64,000 nucleotides of DNA from Variovorax boronicumulans. GTDB taxonomy: Bacteria > Pseudomonadota > Gammaproteobacteria > Burkholderiales > Burkholderiaceae_C. The first letter of the stretch is position 1. Each line of letters starts with the position of its first letter. Where the stretch lies: assembly GCF_019352895.1 (NCBI RefSeq), contig NZ_JAAAFX010000007.1, positions 353,132-417,131 of the forward strand. The letters run 5' to 3'. The notes beneath the pieces are model-generated. The model saw only the letters and a program-made list of their open reading frames with translations. It searched no databases and was not told the DNA's origin. The translations under genes were made by a program, and so were the position numbers. Of the stretch, positions 38,448-47,480 are shown piece by piece.

Positions 38448-39014
38448 TCAATAGCCGCCGTTGCCGCCGCCACCGTAGCCACCACCGCCGCCGCCGTAAC
38501 CGCCGCCACCACCGCTGCGGCCACCGCCGCCGCGCGGGCCGGCGCCATAGGGGCTGCGAAAGCCGCCGTCACCACCACCGCCGCCGCCACCGCTGCGACC
38601 ACCACCGCCGCCGTAGCCGCCACCACCACCGCCGCTGCGTCCGCCGCCGCCACCACCGTAGCCGCCGCCACCGCCGCCGTATCCCCCACCACCGCTGCCG
38701 CCGCCGCCGTAACCGCCGCCGCCACCACCGTAGCCACCGCCGCCGCCGCTACGGGGCGGGCGGGCTTCCATCGGGCGCGCTTCGTTGACCACGACGCTGC
38801 GGCCGCCCAGGGGCTGGCCGTTCATGCCGTTGATGGCGGCTTGCGCCTCGGCATCGCTGCCCATCTCGACGAAGCCGAAGCCCTTCGAGCGGCCGGTGTC
38901 GCGTTCCATCATGACCTTGGCGCTGGTGACCGCGCCGAACTGGCCGAAGGCCTGCTCGAGATCGCCATCGCGCACGGAATATGGCAGGTTGCCGACGTAC
39001 AGTTTGTTGCCCAT
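38448..39014 (-). CDS. glycine-rich RRM RNA-binding protein
   Basis: 188 aa. An RRM domain fills residues 1-80, with RNP2 KLYVGNL (4-10) and RNP1 KGFGFVEM (44-51). The remaining 105 residues are Gly-Tyr-Gly-Ser-Arg repeats (RGG-like GGGRSGGGG), a low-complexity tail that often drives RNA condensation. Bacterial members are usually cold-inducible RNA chaperones. The plus-strand reading of the tail is alanine-rich and not a gene. The leader hairpin described separately covers its Shine-Dalgarno. Confidence 0.93.
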   Translation of the reverse strand: MGNKLYVGNLPYSVRDGDLEQAFGQFGAVTSAKVMMERDTGRSKGFGFVEMGSDAEAQAAINGMNGQPLGGRSVVVNEARPMEARPPRSGGGGGYGGGGGGYGGGGSGGGGYGGGGGGYGGGGGGRSGGGGGGYGGGGGRSGGGGGGGDGGFRSPYGAGPRGGGGRSGGGGGYGGGGGGYGGGGNGGY

Positions 39015-39017
39015 TGA

Positions 39018-39057
39018 GGGACTCCTATAAACACATCAATGAAAGCGATGGAGTCCC
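39018..39057 (-). promoter_or_regulatory. leader hairpin sequestering the Shine-Dalgarno of the RRM gene
   Basis: In the mRNA, GGGACTCC (39057-39050) can pair perfectly with GGAGTCCC (39025-39018), loop 24 nt. AGGAG (39026-39022), the Shine-Dalgarno of the start at 39014, overlaps the downstream arm. The stem would close the ribosome site and may act as a temperature- or protein-sensitive switch (inference). Confidence 0.5.
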
Positions 39058-39147
39058 GAAAGCACCAGCCCGGAGAGCATTCCGAGCCGCGCGAAACTGT
39101 CCGATCACCCAGTTGCCGCCCTGGGAAATTTAAAGGGAGGCTCGTGC

Positions 39148-39175
39148 ATTATGGGTGAAATATCCGGATTGAAAA
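39148..39175 (-). promoter_or_regulatory. candidate promoter of the RRM gene
   Basis: On the minus strand TTTTCA (39170-39175) and CATAAT (39148-39153) are 16 bp apart, in AT-rich DNA. Transcription from about 39141 would give a leader of roughly 127 nt. Confidence 0.4.
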
Positions 39176-39271
39176 CAGGATTTGCGCGTGAACACAAGCC
39201 CCGTGCAAATTTATAAGAAGCTAGCGCTCGCTCACAAATCAGCTCTGGCGGGCATTTACAATTTGCGTGTC

Positions 39272-39421
39272 ATTGGGGAGTAGCCGCCTTCCATCGCGAG
39301 AAGGGTTTGCGTCAACAGACTTGTCCTGCCCCACACGGGACATGGCGCAAACGGTGAGAACTTGGCGAGACCTTTGACCATGCAGCTTCGGAATTTGGCC
39401 GAAGGCGCTGCATGGTCAATT
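39272..39421 (+). ncRNA. yybP-ykoY (Mn2+) riboswitch
   Basis: The conserved GGGGAGTAGCC (39275-39285) opens the element and GGCGAGACCTTTGACC (39364-39379) closes it; both blocks are consensus yybP-ykoY sequence, with a variable arm between. Downstream, TTGACCATGCAGC (39374-39386) pairs with GCTGCATGGTCAA (39407-39419). Alternatively GGCCGAAGG (39397-39405) can pair with CCTTCGGCC (39426-39434), next to the AAGGA ribosome site. There is no T-tract, so control is probably translational. It precedes a GDT1-family transporter, a usual target of this Mn2+-sensing RNA. Confidence 0.85.
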
Positions 39422-39453
39422 GCGTCCTTCGGCCCAAGGAACCCACGTTCATC

Positions 39454-40017
39454 ATGGAAGCTTTTCTCGTCGCCACCGGCATCGTTGCCCTGGCGGAAAT
39501 GGGCGACAAGACCCAACTTCTGGCCCTCGTCCTCGCGGCGCGTTTCCGCAAGCCCTGGCCCATCGTGCTGGGCATCTTCACCGCCACCATCGTCAACCAT
39601 GCGCTCGCGGGCGCGGTCGGCGCCTTCGTCACGCAATGGCTCGGCCCGACCACCTTGCGCTGGCTGCTGGGCGCCTCCTTCATCGCGATGGCGGCCTGGA
39701 TGCTGATCCCCGACAAGCTCGACGAGGAGGACACCGGCGTGCGCTCCCACTTCGGCGTGTTCGGCACCACCGTCGTGGCCTTCTTCCTGGCCGAGATGGG
39801 CGACAAGACCCAGATCGCGACCGTGATGCTCGCGGCGCGCTTCGTGCACGACTACTTCGGCGTGGTCGCCGGCACCACCCTCGGCATGATGCTGGCCAAC
39901 GCGCCCGTGGTCTTCCTCGGCGAACGCATCATGCGGCGCGTGCCCATCAAGCTGGTCCACGGCCTCTCGGCCGCGATCTTCCTGGTGCTGGGCATCGTCA
40001 TGATCGTGGGCTGGTAG
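39454..40017 (+). CDS. TMEM165/GDT1 (UPF0016) family transporter, probable Mn2+ exporter
   Basis: 187 aa with six helices in two repeats. Each repeat carries the family signature AEMGDKTQ (14-21 and 113-120). Bacterial members export manganese; the riboswitch upstream supports this. Start ATG at 39454, with AAGGA (39436-39440) 13 nt away, a little distant. Inner-membrane protein. Confidence 0.92.
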   Translation: MEAFLVATGIVALAEMGDKTQLLALVLAARFRKPWPIVLGIFTATIVNHALAGAVGAFVTQWLGPTTLRWLLGASFIAMAAWMLIPDKLDEEDTGVRSHFGVFGTTVVAFFLAEMGDKTQIATVMLAARFVHDYFGVVAGTTLGMMLANAPVVFLGERIMRRVPIKLVHGLSAAIFLVLGIVMIVGW

Positions 40018-40061
40018 CACCTCCGTACCCTTCGCCCCACACTCTTCTCTTTTCCAAAAAC

Positions 40062-40344
40062 ACCGCGGAACCGGCTTTGCCGGGCCGCCGGTGTTGCCCC
40101 CGGAAGGGGGAAGGCGAAGCGACACGCAGTGCGCGAGCCCTCGGGGGGGAGCCAAGTCCTACCGCGGAACCGGCTTTGCCGGGCCGCCGGTGTTGCCCCC
40201 GGAAGGGGGAAGGCGAAGCGACACGAAGTGCGCGAGCCCTCGGGGGGGAGCCAAGTCCTACCGCGGAACCGGCTTTGCCGGGCCGCCGGTGTTGCCCCCG
40301 GAAGGGGGAAGGCGAAGCGACACGAAGCGCGCGAGCCCTCGGGG
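40062..40344. repeat. tandem 99-bp repeat, 2.9 copies
   Basis: Units begin ACCGCGGAACCGGCTTTGCC at 40062, 40161 and 40260, a period of exactly 99 bp; the third is cut at GCGAGCCCTCGGGG (40344). Differences between units are few (for example CGCAGTGCG, CGAAGTGCG, CGAAGCGCG), so the duplications are recent. A diverged single copy lies at 25641-25735. The third copy abuts the metX promoter. Low codon sense in all frames; no gene in this 441-bp gap (40018-40458). Confidence 0.9.
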
Positions 40345-40358
40345 CGATATACTGACCC

Positions 40359-40410
40359 TGCGCCGATTTGCTACAGCTTGCGGGCGCTTAACAAATTCAG
40401 CTAAAGACCG
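40359..40410 (+). ncRNA. SAM-II-like riboswitch upstream of metX
   Basis: GCGCC and GGCGC (40360-40364, 40383-40387) form a short stem around GATTTG, and TTAACAAATTCAGCTAAAG (40388-40406) follows, with CAAAT able to pair back with GATTTG as a pseudoknot. This matches the layout and the closing CAGCTAAA block of SAM-II. A -10-like TATACT (40348-40353) lies 6 nt before. It senses S-adenosylmethionine and reduces expression of methionine genes. Confidence 0.75.
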
Positions 40411-40417
40411 TGGCCGA

Positions 40418-40450
40418 CCCCGGCTCGTTTTTTGGCGAGGCCGGGTTTTT
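40418..40450 (+). terminator. leader terminator between SAM-II element and metX
   Basis: CCCCGGCTCG (40418-40427) pairs with CGAGGCCGGG (40436-40445, one bulged G), followed by TTTTT then CTTTG. The start codon of metX is only 9 nt after the T-run, so termination here would block the whole operon. Probably the output of the riboswitch. Confidence 0.75.
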
Positions 40451-40458
40451 CTTTGTCC

Positions 40459-41625
40459 ATGTCTTCCTCCCTCGAAGCCGTTTCCCAGTCGATGTCCTTC
40501 CCGGGGCCGCTGCCCCTGCGCAGCGGTGCGTCGCTCGGCGACTACATGCTGGCCTACGAGACCTACGGCACGCTCAACGCCGACCGCAGCAATGCGGTGC
40601 TGGTGTGCCATGCGCTCAACGCCTCGCACCACCTGGCGGGCGTGTACGCCGGCCAGCCCAAGTCCGAGGGCTGGTGGGACAACATGATCGGCCCGGGCAA
40701 GCCGCTCGACACCGACCGCTTCTTCGTCATCGGCGTCAACAACCTCGGCTCCTGCTTCGGCTCGACCGGCCCGATGCACACCGACCCCGCCACCGGCCGC
40801 GTCTACGGCGCCGACTTCCCGGTGGTCACGGTCGAGGACTGGGTCGACGCGCAGGCCGGCCTGCTTGATGCGCTGGGCATCCGGACGCTGGCCGCCGTGA
40901 TGGGCGGCAGCCTGGGCGGCATGCAGGCGCTGTCGTGGACGCTGCAGTACCCGGACCGGGTGCGCAACGCGGTGGTGGTGGCGAGCGCGCCCAACCTCAC
41001 GGCCGAGAACATCGCGTTCAACGAAGTGGCGCGGCGCGCGATCGTGACCGACCCCGACTTCCACGGCGGCCATTTCTACGAACACGGCGTGATCCCCAAG
41101 CGCGGCCTGCGCATCGCCCGCATGATCGGCCACATCACCTACCTCAGCGACGACGTGATGAACGCCAAGTTCGGTCGCGAACTCCGCAGCGCGGTGGAGG
41201 GCGAGCTGGCCGGCACCACCTACCGCTACTCGACGCAGGAGGTCGAGTTCCAGATCGAGAGCTACCTGCGCTACCAGGGCGACAAGTTCAGCGAGTACTT
41301 CGACGCCAACACCTACCTGCTGATCACACGCGCGCTCGACTATTTCGATCCGGCGCGCGAACACGGCGGCGACCTGACCCGGGCCTTCGCGCGGGCCAGC
41401 GCCAAGTTCCTGCTGGTCAGCTTCACCACCGACTGGCGCTTCTCGCCCCAGCGCAGCCGCGAACTGGTCAAGGCGCTGCTCGACAACCGCCGCAGCGTGA
41501 GCTACGCCGAGATCGACGCGCCGCACGGGCACGATGCCTTCCTGCTCGACGACGTGCGCTACATGGGCGTAGTCCGCTCCTACTTCGAGCGGGTTGCCGC
41601 CGAACTCGCCGGAGCCGCAGCATGA
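40459..41625 (+). CDS. metX: homoserine O-acyltransferase MetX
   Basis: 388 aa alpha/beta hydrolase. Nucleophile Ser151 in [10 protein letters not shown], with Asp325 (FTTDWRFS) and His358 (PHGHDAF) completing the triad; the Asp-His spacing is that of MetX. It acylates homoserine (acetyl- or succinyl-CoA; not decidable here) in methionine synthesis. The ATG at 40459 directly follows the leader terminator and lacks a Shine-Dalgarno; an ATG at 40495 (MSFPGPLPL) is possible. metW overlaps its stop by 4 nt. Confidence 0.95.
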   Translation: MSSSLEAVSQSMSFPGPLPLRSGASLGDYMLAYETYGTLNADRSNAVLVCHALNASHHLAGVYAGQPKSEGWWDNMIGPGKPLDTDRFFVIGVNNLGSCFGSTGPMHTDPATGRVYGADFPVVTVEDWVDAQAGLLDALGIRTLAAVMGGSLGGMQALSWTLQYPDRVRNAVVVASAPNLTAENIAFNEVARRAIVTDPDFHGGHFYEHGVIPKRGLRIARMIGHITYLSDDVMNAKFGRELRSAVEGELAGTTYRYSTQEVEFQIESYLRYQGDKFSEYFDANTYLLITRALDYFDPAREHGGDLTRAFARASAKFLLVSFTTDWRFSPQRSRELVKALLDNRRSVSYAEIDAPHGHDAFLLDDVRYMGVVRSYFERVAAELAGAAA

Positions 41626-42206
41626 GCGACCTCGACACCCAACGCCTGATCGCCCGCCTGGTGCCCGAAGGCGCGCGCGTGCTCGACCTCGGCTGCGGCG
41701 ACGGCGCGCTGCTCGACCTGCTGCAGCGCGAGCGCGGCTGCACTGGCTACGGCGTGGAGATCGCCGACGGCAACGTGCTGCAGTGCATCCGCCGCGGCGT
41801 CGACGTGATCCAGCTCAACCTCGACGAAGGCCTGGCGATGTTCGACGACGCCACCTTCGACGTGGTGCTGCAGATCGACACGCTGCAGCACCTGCGCAAT
41901 GCCGAGGTCATGCTGCGCGAGACGGCGCGCGTGGGCCGCATCGGCATCGTGGCCTTCCCCAACTTCGCGCACTGGCCCAACCGCCTGAGCATCGTGCGCG
42001 GCCGCATGCCGGTCACGCGCCGGCTGCCCTACCAGTGGTACGACACGCCCAACATCCGGGTCGGCACCTTCAAGGACTTCGAGGTGCTGGCGCAGAAGAA
42101 CCAACTGCGGGTGCTCGACGCCTTCGGCGTGCAGCAGGACCGCGAGGTGCGCTGGCTGCCGAACGCGCGCGCCAGCACGGCCGTCTTCAAGTTCGAACGC
42201 GCCTGA
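41622..42206 (+). CDS. metW: methionine biosynthesis protein MetW
   Basis: 194 aa, class I SAM-binding fold with motif VLDLGCGDG near the N-terminus and [11 protein letters not shown]. MetW binds MetX and is needed for homoserine acylation in many proteobacteria. Its ATG overlaps the metX stop (ATGA). Confidence 0.95.
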   Translation: MSDLDTQRLIARLVPEGARVLDLGCGDGALLDLLQRERGCTGYGVEIADGNVLQCIRRGVDVIQLNLDEGLAMFDDATFDVVLQIDTLQHLRNAEVMLRETARVGRIGIVAFPNFAHWPNRLSIVRGRMPVTRRLPYQWYDTPNIRVGTFKDFEVLAQKNQLRVLDAFGVQQDREVRWLPNARASTAVFKFERA

Positions 42207-42210
42207 GGCC

Positions 42211-42798
42211 GTGGCGCAGACGCTGGCCGGTGCGGTGCACAGCGAGCTCTCGATCAAGAAGAGCCGCTTCATCGGCTGCGTGCAGCCCGTCGCCGACCGC
42301 GAGGCCGCGCTGCAGGTCGTGGCCGCGCTGCGCGCGCAGCATCCCGGCGCGGCCCATGTCTGCTGGGCACTGATGGCCGGCGGCCAGTCGGCCGCCAACG
42401 ACGACGGCGAACCCGGCGGCACCGCCGGCCGCCCCATGCTCGAGGTGCTGCGCCACCAGGAACTCGAAGGCGTGCTGGCCACCGTGGTGCGCTACTTCGG
42501 CGGCGTGAAGCTGGGCGCGGGCGGCCTGGTGCGGGCCTACACCGATGCCGTGGCGCAGGCGCTGCTGGGCGCCGCCAAGCTGCCGCTGCAACGGCTGCGC
42601 GTGTGCTGCTGCGCCGTGCCCTATGCAATGGAGGGCGCGCTGCGGCGCGAACTGGCGGCGGCCGGCGCCACGCTGGGCGAGGTTGCGCACGGCACGCTGG
42701 TCGCGCTGCAGTTCAGCGTGGTCGAGTCCGAGGCCGACGCGCTGGTGCGGCGCATCGACGATCTCACGCAGGGGCGCGCGGACTGGCGCGCGGTCTGA
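42211..42798 (+). CDS. YigZ/IMPACT-family protein
   Basis: 195 aa. KKSRFIGCVQPV at the start, then DDGEPGGTAGRPMLEVLR and VVRYFGGVKLGAGGLVRAY are the IMPACT/UPF0029 signatures. Function in bacteria unclear; the eukaryotic relative regulates translation through Gcn1. Starts with GTG 4 bp after metW and may ride on the met operon. Confidence 0.88.
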   Translation: MAQTLAGAVHSELSIKKSRFIGCVQPVADREAALQVVAALRAQHPGAAHVCWALMAGGQSAANDDGEPGGTAGRPMLEVLRHQELEGVLATVVRYFGGVKLGAGGLVRAYTDAVAQALLGAAKLPLQRLRVCCCAVPYAMEGALRRELAAAGATLGEVAHGTLVALQFSVVESEADALVRRIDDLTQGRADWRAV

Positions 42799-42810
42799 GG
42801 CGCGAGCGCT

Positions 42811-43725
42811 TCAGCCGAGCGACGTGCCGCAGCGGCGGCAGAAACGCGCATCGGCCGCGTGGCCTTCGGTGCCGCAGCCGGTGCAGCGCGTCGTCATGTC
42901 GCCGAGGAGGCCGCGGCCGATGAGGCCCTCGGGCGCCGCATCGCGCCCGTGCCGCACCATCTCCGCCGACACGATGCCCGTGGGCACCGCCAGCACGCCC
43001 CAGCCCAGCAGCATCATCAGCGAGGCGATCGCGCGGCCGATGTCGGTCTTGGGCACCAGGTCGCCGAAGCCCACCGTGGTCATGGTCGAGATGGCCCAGT
43101 AGATCGCCACCGGGATGCTGGTGAAGCCGTGCTGCGGCCCTTCGACCACGTACATCAGTGTGCCCAGCACCAGCACCACCATGAAGACGAAGCCGACGAA
43201 GACCATGATCTTGCGCCGGCTGGCTGCCAGCGCGGTGGCCAGCGCGCGGTACTCGGCCGCATAGCGCGACATCTTGAAGATCCGGAACACGCGCAGCAGC
43301 CGCAGGATGCGCACGTCGATCAGCACCGACAGTCCGGGCACCAGGATCGCGAGGTAGGTGGGCAGCAGCGCCAGCAGGTCGACCACGCCATAGAAGCTGC
43401 GCGCATAGCGCAGCGGCCGGCCCAGGCAGGCGAGCCGCGCGATGTACTCGAGCGTGAAGACGACGGTGAAGACCCACTCGAAGGCGCCGAACACCTCGCC
43501 CCAGCGCGCGCGGATCGGCTGCACGCTGTCGAGCATCACCACCAGCACGCTGAACAGGATGACCGCGATCAGCAGCAAGTCGAAGGCACGGCCGGCGCGG
43601 GTCTCCGATTCGAAGATCACCGAGTAGAGCCGCAGGCGCCAGCCATGCGTGGGCTTGCCGAAGCGCACCTCGTCGCTGAAGGACGCGCGCGTTGTGCCGC
43701 CGCTGGGCAAGGGCTTTGAGGACAT
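42811..43725 (-). CDS. voltage-gated K+ channel-like protein with C-terminal zinc ribbon
   Basis: 304 aa. Six transmembrane helices; S4 is Arg-rich (DVRILRLLRVFRIFKMSRY, 137-155) and the pore filter is TVGFGD (217-222), K+-selective. At the end C281, C284, C296 and C299 form a zinc ribbon (CTGCG ... CRRCG). Inner membrane. The start at 43725 (MSSKPLPS) is chosen for the usual length; an earlier in-frame start at 43842 adds a run without similarity. Converges on the YigZ gene (12 bp). Confidence 0.9.
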   Translation of the reverse strand: MSSKPLPSGGTTRASFSDEVRFGKPTHGWRLRLYSVIFESETRAGRAFDLLLIAVILFSVLVVMLDSVQPIRARWGEVFGAFEWVFTVVFTLEYIARLACLGRPLRYARSFYGVVDLLALLPTYLAILVPGLSVLIDVRILRLLRVFRIFKMSRYAAEYRALATALAASRRKIMVFVGFVFMVVLVLGTLMYVVEGPQHGFTSIPVAIYWAISTMTTVGFGDLVPKTDIGRAIASLMMLLGWGVLAVPTGIVSAEMVRHGRDAAPEGLIGRGLLGDMTTRCTGCGTEGHAADARFCRRCGTSLG

Positions 43726-43912
43726 GGCTTGGTGTTTGATGGAATCGCAGGCATTGTGGCTGCTGCGCCTATGGCGCAGTGCGGGCGCACCATGCCGATC
43801 GAAAGTTCGCATGCGGGTGGCTGGGAATGGATTCGTTACCAATCTTTCTCAAAGAAGTGCCACCAGCGTCCACATGCTTCTTACGATAGGCCGTTTCCCA
43901 GAGGAGTAAGTC

Positions 43913-44437
43913 TTGGCTTCACAGTCCCCCTTCTTCGGCAAGCGTGACCGCGACACCGACAACTTCAATTCCCGTCCCGCACCGCTCGTCGGCGCCGGCA
44001 CCAACCTCGCAGGTACACCCGTCAATCCTTCTTCCCTCACCACCGGCGCATCCAGCGCCGCCGCCGCGGCACCCGCGGTCAAGGAAGGCGGCAGCAAGCT
44101 CACCGTCGGCCCGAACATCAAGCTCAAGGGCGTGGAGATCACCGACTGCGACACGCTAGTGGTCGAAGGCATGGTCGAGGCCACCATGGACTCGCGCGTG
44201 ATCCAGATTTCCGAGCAGGGCGAGTTCAAGGGCTCGGCCGAGATCGACATCGCGGAGATCCGCGGCGTGTTCGACGGCAACCTCACGGTGCGCGAGAAGC
44301 TGGTGATCCACTCGACCGGCAAGGTCACGGGCAAGATCCGCTACGGCAAGATCGTGATCGAGGAAGGCGGCCAGCTGTCGGGCGAGATCAGCTTCGGCAC
44401 CAGCGAAAGCAAGAAGTCCGGCCTGCAGTCGGCTTGA
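43913..44437 (+). CDS. bactofilin-family cytoskeletal protein
   Basis: 174 aa. A disordered Pro/Ala-rich head (1-60) precedes a right-handed beta-helix domain (LTVGPNIKLKGVEITDCDTL to GGQLSGEISF), the bactofilin (DUF583) core. These polymerise on the inner membrane and help shape or divide the cell. The start is TTG at 43913, with a strong GAGGAG 6 nt before; no ATG or GTG fits. A terminator for it lies inside the converging gene. Confidence 0.92.
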   Translation: MASQSPFFGKRDRDTDNFNSRPAPLVGAGTNLAGTPVNPSSLTTGASSAAAAAPAVKEGGSKLTVGPNIKLKGVEITDCDTLVVEGMVEATMDSRVIQISEQGEFKGSAEIDIAEIRGVFDGNLTVREKLVIHSTGKVTGKIRYGKIVIEEGGQLSGEISFGTSESKKSGLQSA

Positions 44438-44449
44438 TGCGATGCGGGC

Positions 44450-45265
44450 TCAGCCCCGCAGTTTCGTCAGCAAGGCACCCGCCGCGGCGGGTGCTTTTTC
44501 TTTGGCGCCGTTGATGAAGAAGACGAACACCTCGCGCGTCTTCGCCGCCACGTCGTCGACGCCTTCCACGCGCGGCAGCCCGGCCGGCGTACCGCCCTCG
44601 GCCCAGTGCTGCGCATGGTCGGCCCAGGCCGCGAGCGCCTTGGGCGCATAGCCGCTCTTGAGCTTGGCGTCGCTGTTCATGAGCCGCGCATAGGCGAAGT
44701 CGGCCGTGAGGTTGGCGAAGGACGGAAACTTCGGCGAGTCGGTGAACACCGTGGCTACGCCGTGCCGGCGTGCCAGCGCCAGGTAGTCGGGCGTCATGAA
44801 GCTCTCGTGCCGCACGTCCATCACGTGGCGCAGCGCGCGGCTGCCCTCCTTCTTCGGCAGCAGCGCGAGGAAGGCCGCGAAGTCCTCGGCGTCGAACACC
44901 TTGGTCGGCATGAACTGCCAGACGATCGGGCCCAGCTTGTCTTTCAATTCGGCGACGCCGCTCTCGACGAAGCGCGCGATCGATTCGCCCGCGCCGGCCA
45001 GCAGCTTGCGGTTGGTGGCGAAGCGCGAGGCCTTGAGCGAGAACACGAAGTCCTCGGGCGTCTCGTCGTGCCACTTGCGGAAGCTCTCGGGCTTCATCGT
45101 GCTGTAGTAGGTGCCGTTGACCTCGATGGCCGTGACCTGCCGGCTCGCGTAGTGCAGCTCCTGCTTCTGCGGCAGGTCGGACGGGTAGAAGTTGTCGCGC
45201 CAGGGTTCGAAGGTCCACCCACCGATGCCCACGCGGATGCCGGGCGTCACCTTGCTGCTGCTCAT
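44450..45265 (-). CDS. DUF72 domain protein
   Basis: 271 aa TIM-barrel-like protein. RVGIGGWTFEPWRDNFYP at the start and EVNGTYYSTMKPESFRKWHDE are family signatures, followed by VMDVRHESF and YARLMNS. Function unknown. Converges on the bactofilin gene with a 12-bp gap; its last 20 codons overlap the bactofilin terminator hairpin. Confidence 0.9.
   Translation of the reverse strand: MSSSKVTPGIRVGIGGWTFEPWRDNFYPSDLPQKQELHYASRQVTAIEVNGTYYSTMKPESFRKWHDETPEDFVFSLKASRFATNRKLLAGAGESIARFVESGVAELKDKLGPIVWQFMPTKVFDAEDFAAFLALLPKKEGSRALRHVMDVRHESFMTPDYLALARRHGVATVFTDSPKFPSFANLTADFAYARLMNSDAKLKSGYAPKALAAWADHAQHWAEGGTPAGLPRVEGVDDVAAKTREVFVFFINGAKEKAPAAAGALLTKLRG
44475..44502 (+). terminator. bactofilin terminator embedded in the DUF72 coding end
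   Basis: GCACCCGCC (44475-44483) and GGCGGGTGC (44486-44494), 2-nt centre, followed by TTTTTCTTT on the plus strand. It lies 38 bp after the bactofilin stop but within the last codons of the opposite-strand gene (read there as KEKAPAAAG). Confidence 0.75.
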
Positions 45266-45372
45266 CGCGTTCCTTCCGGCTTGTCGGGTTTGGGACTGCG
45301 CACTCTACGCGGCGGGGCCGCAGGTGCAAAATGCTTTTTTCCCCCGACGATCCCTTTGCGCGGAGACCCCCG

Positions 45373-46878
<1,506 letters not shown>

Positions 46879-46882
46879 GGCC

Positions 46883-46909
46883 AAAAAAAAAGCGCCCCCA
46901 AAGGGGCGC
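46883..46909 (-). terminator. terminator of the yidB-like gene
   Basis: On the minus strand GGCGCCCC and GGGGCGC arms with a TTTG loop, followed by nine T. Lies 24 bp after the stop of the YidB-like gene, with a weaker effect expected on the plus strand peptidase transcript. Confidence 0.85.
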
Positions 46910-46932
46910 CGTACCGAAGCCGCAGATGCGTC

Positions 46933-47367
46933 TCAGCGTTTCTGCAGCAGACCACTCAGCGAAGACAGCAGGTCTTCGTTGGTGTTGAGTCCCTCGTCGG
47001 GAATCTTGCCGTGCGGCGTGAGCTGGTCGATCAGCGAGGGCAGCATCGTGGCCAGCATCGGCAGCAGCATGGCGGCGTTGATGCCCAGCTTGCCGGCGAT
47101 GGCCGAGACCACGTCGCCGCCGAGCACCTGGTTCAGCTGCCCGCCCGACACCGGCGCGTTGTCGCCCTTGCCGATCCATGAGCCGATCACGTCGCCCAGC
47201 CCGGCCTGCTCGAACTTCGAGACCAGGCCTCCCAGCCCGCCCTGCTGTCCGTTGTTGGCCAGCAGCCCGCCGAGGGCGTCGGCCAGCCCGCCCGCATCGC
47301 CGAGTCCGCCGGACTTCTGCGCCGCGCCGCCGAGCACCTGACCGAGTACCGAGTCGAGCAATCCCAT
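46933..47367 (-). CDS. YidB/DUF937-family protein
   Basis: 144 aa. MGLLDSVLGQVLGG, Gly-rich helical repeats (GGLADALGGLL) and VSGGQLNQVLGGDVVSAIAGKLGI are hallmarks of the YidB family. Length is typical. Cytoplasmic; function unknown. Confidence 0.9.
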   Translation of the reverse strand: MGLLDSVLGQVLGGAAQKSGGLGDAGGLADALGGLLANNGQQGGLGGLVSKFEQAGLGDVIGSWIGKGDNAPVSGGQLNQVLGGDVVSAIAGKLGINAAMLLPMLATMLPSLIDQLTPHGKIPDEGLNTNEDLLSSLSGLLQKR

Positions 47368-47480
47368 GGTTTTTCCTTGAAGTTTCTGTTGTGTGACAGT
47401 ACCGCAGCGATTGTGCTTGGCCGCTGCGCAGAATGAAACAGATCGTAGTCAGGCGATCGGCGTTCCCGTGCGAAATTCCT

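Noticed and set aside
38460..38760. Short GCC/ACC repeats resembling a satellite or CRISPR
   Set aside because: They are the Gly-Tyr-rich coding repeats of the RNA-binding protein; no regular spacer pattern.
38442..39017. Alanine-rich plus-strand frame over the RRM gene
   Set aside because: It is the complement of glycine codons in the RRM protein tail.
40062..40344. 99-bp tandem repeat as a CRISPR array
   Set aside because: Units are directly joined and nearly identical along their whole length, with no unique spacers.
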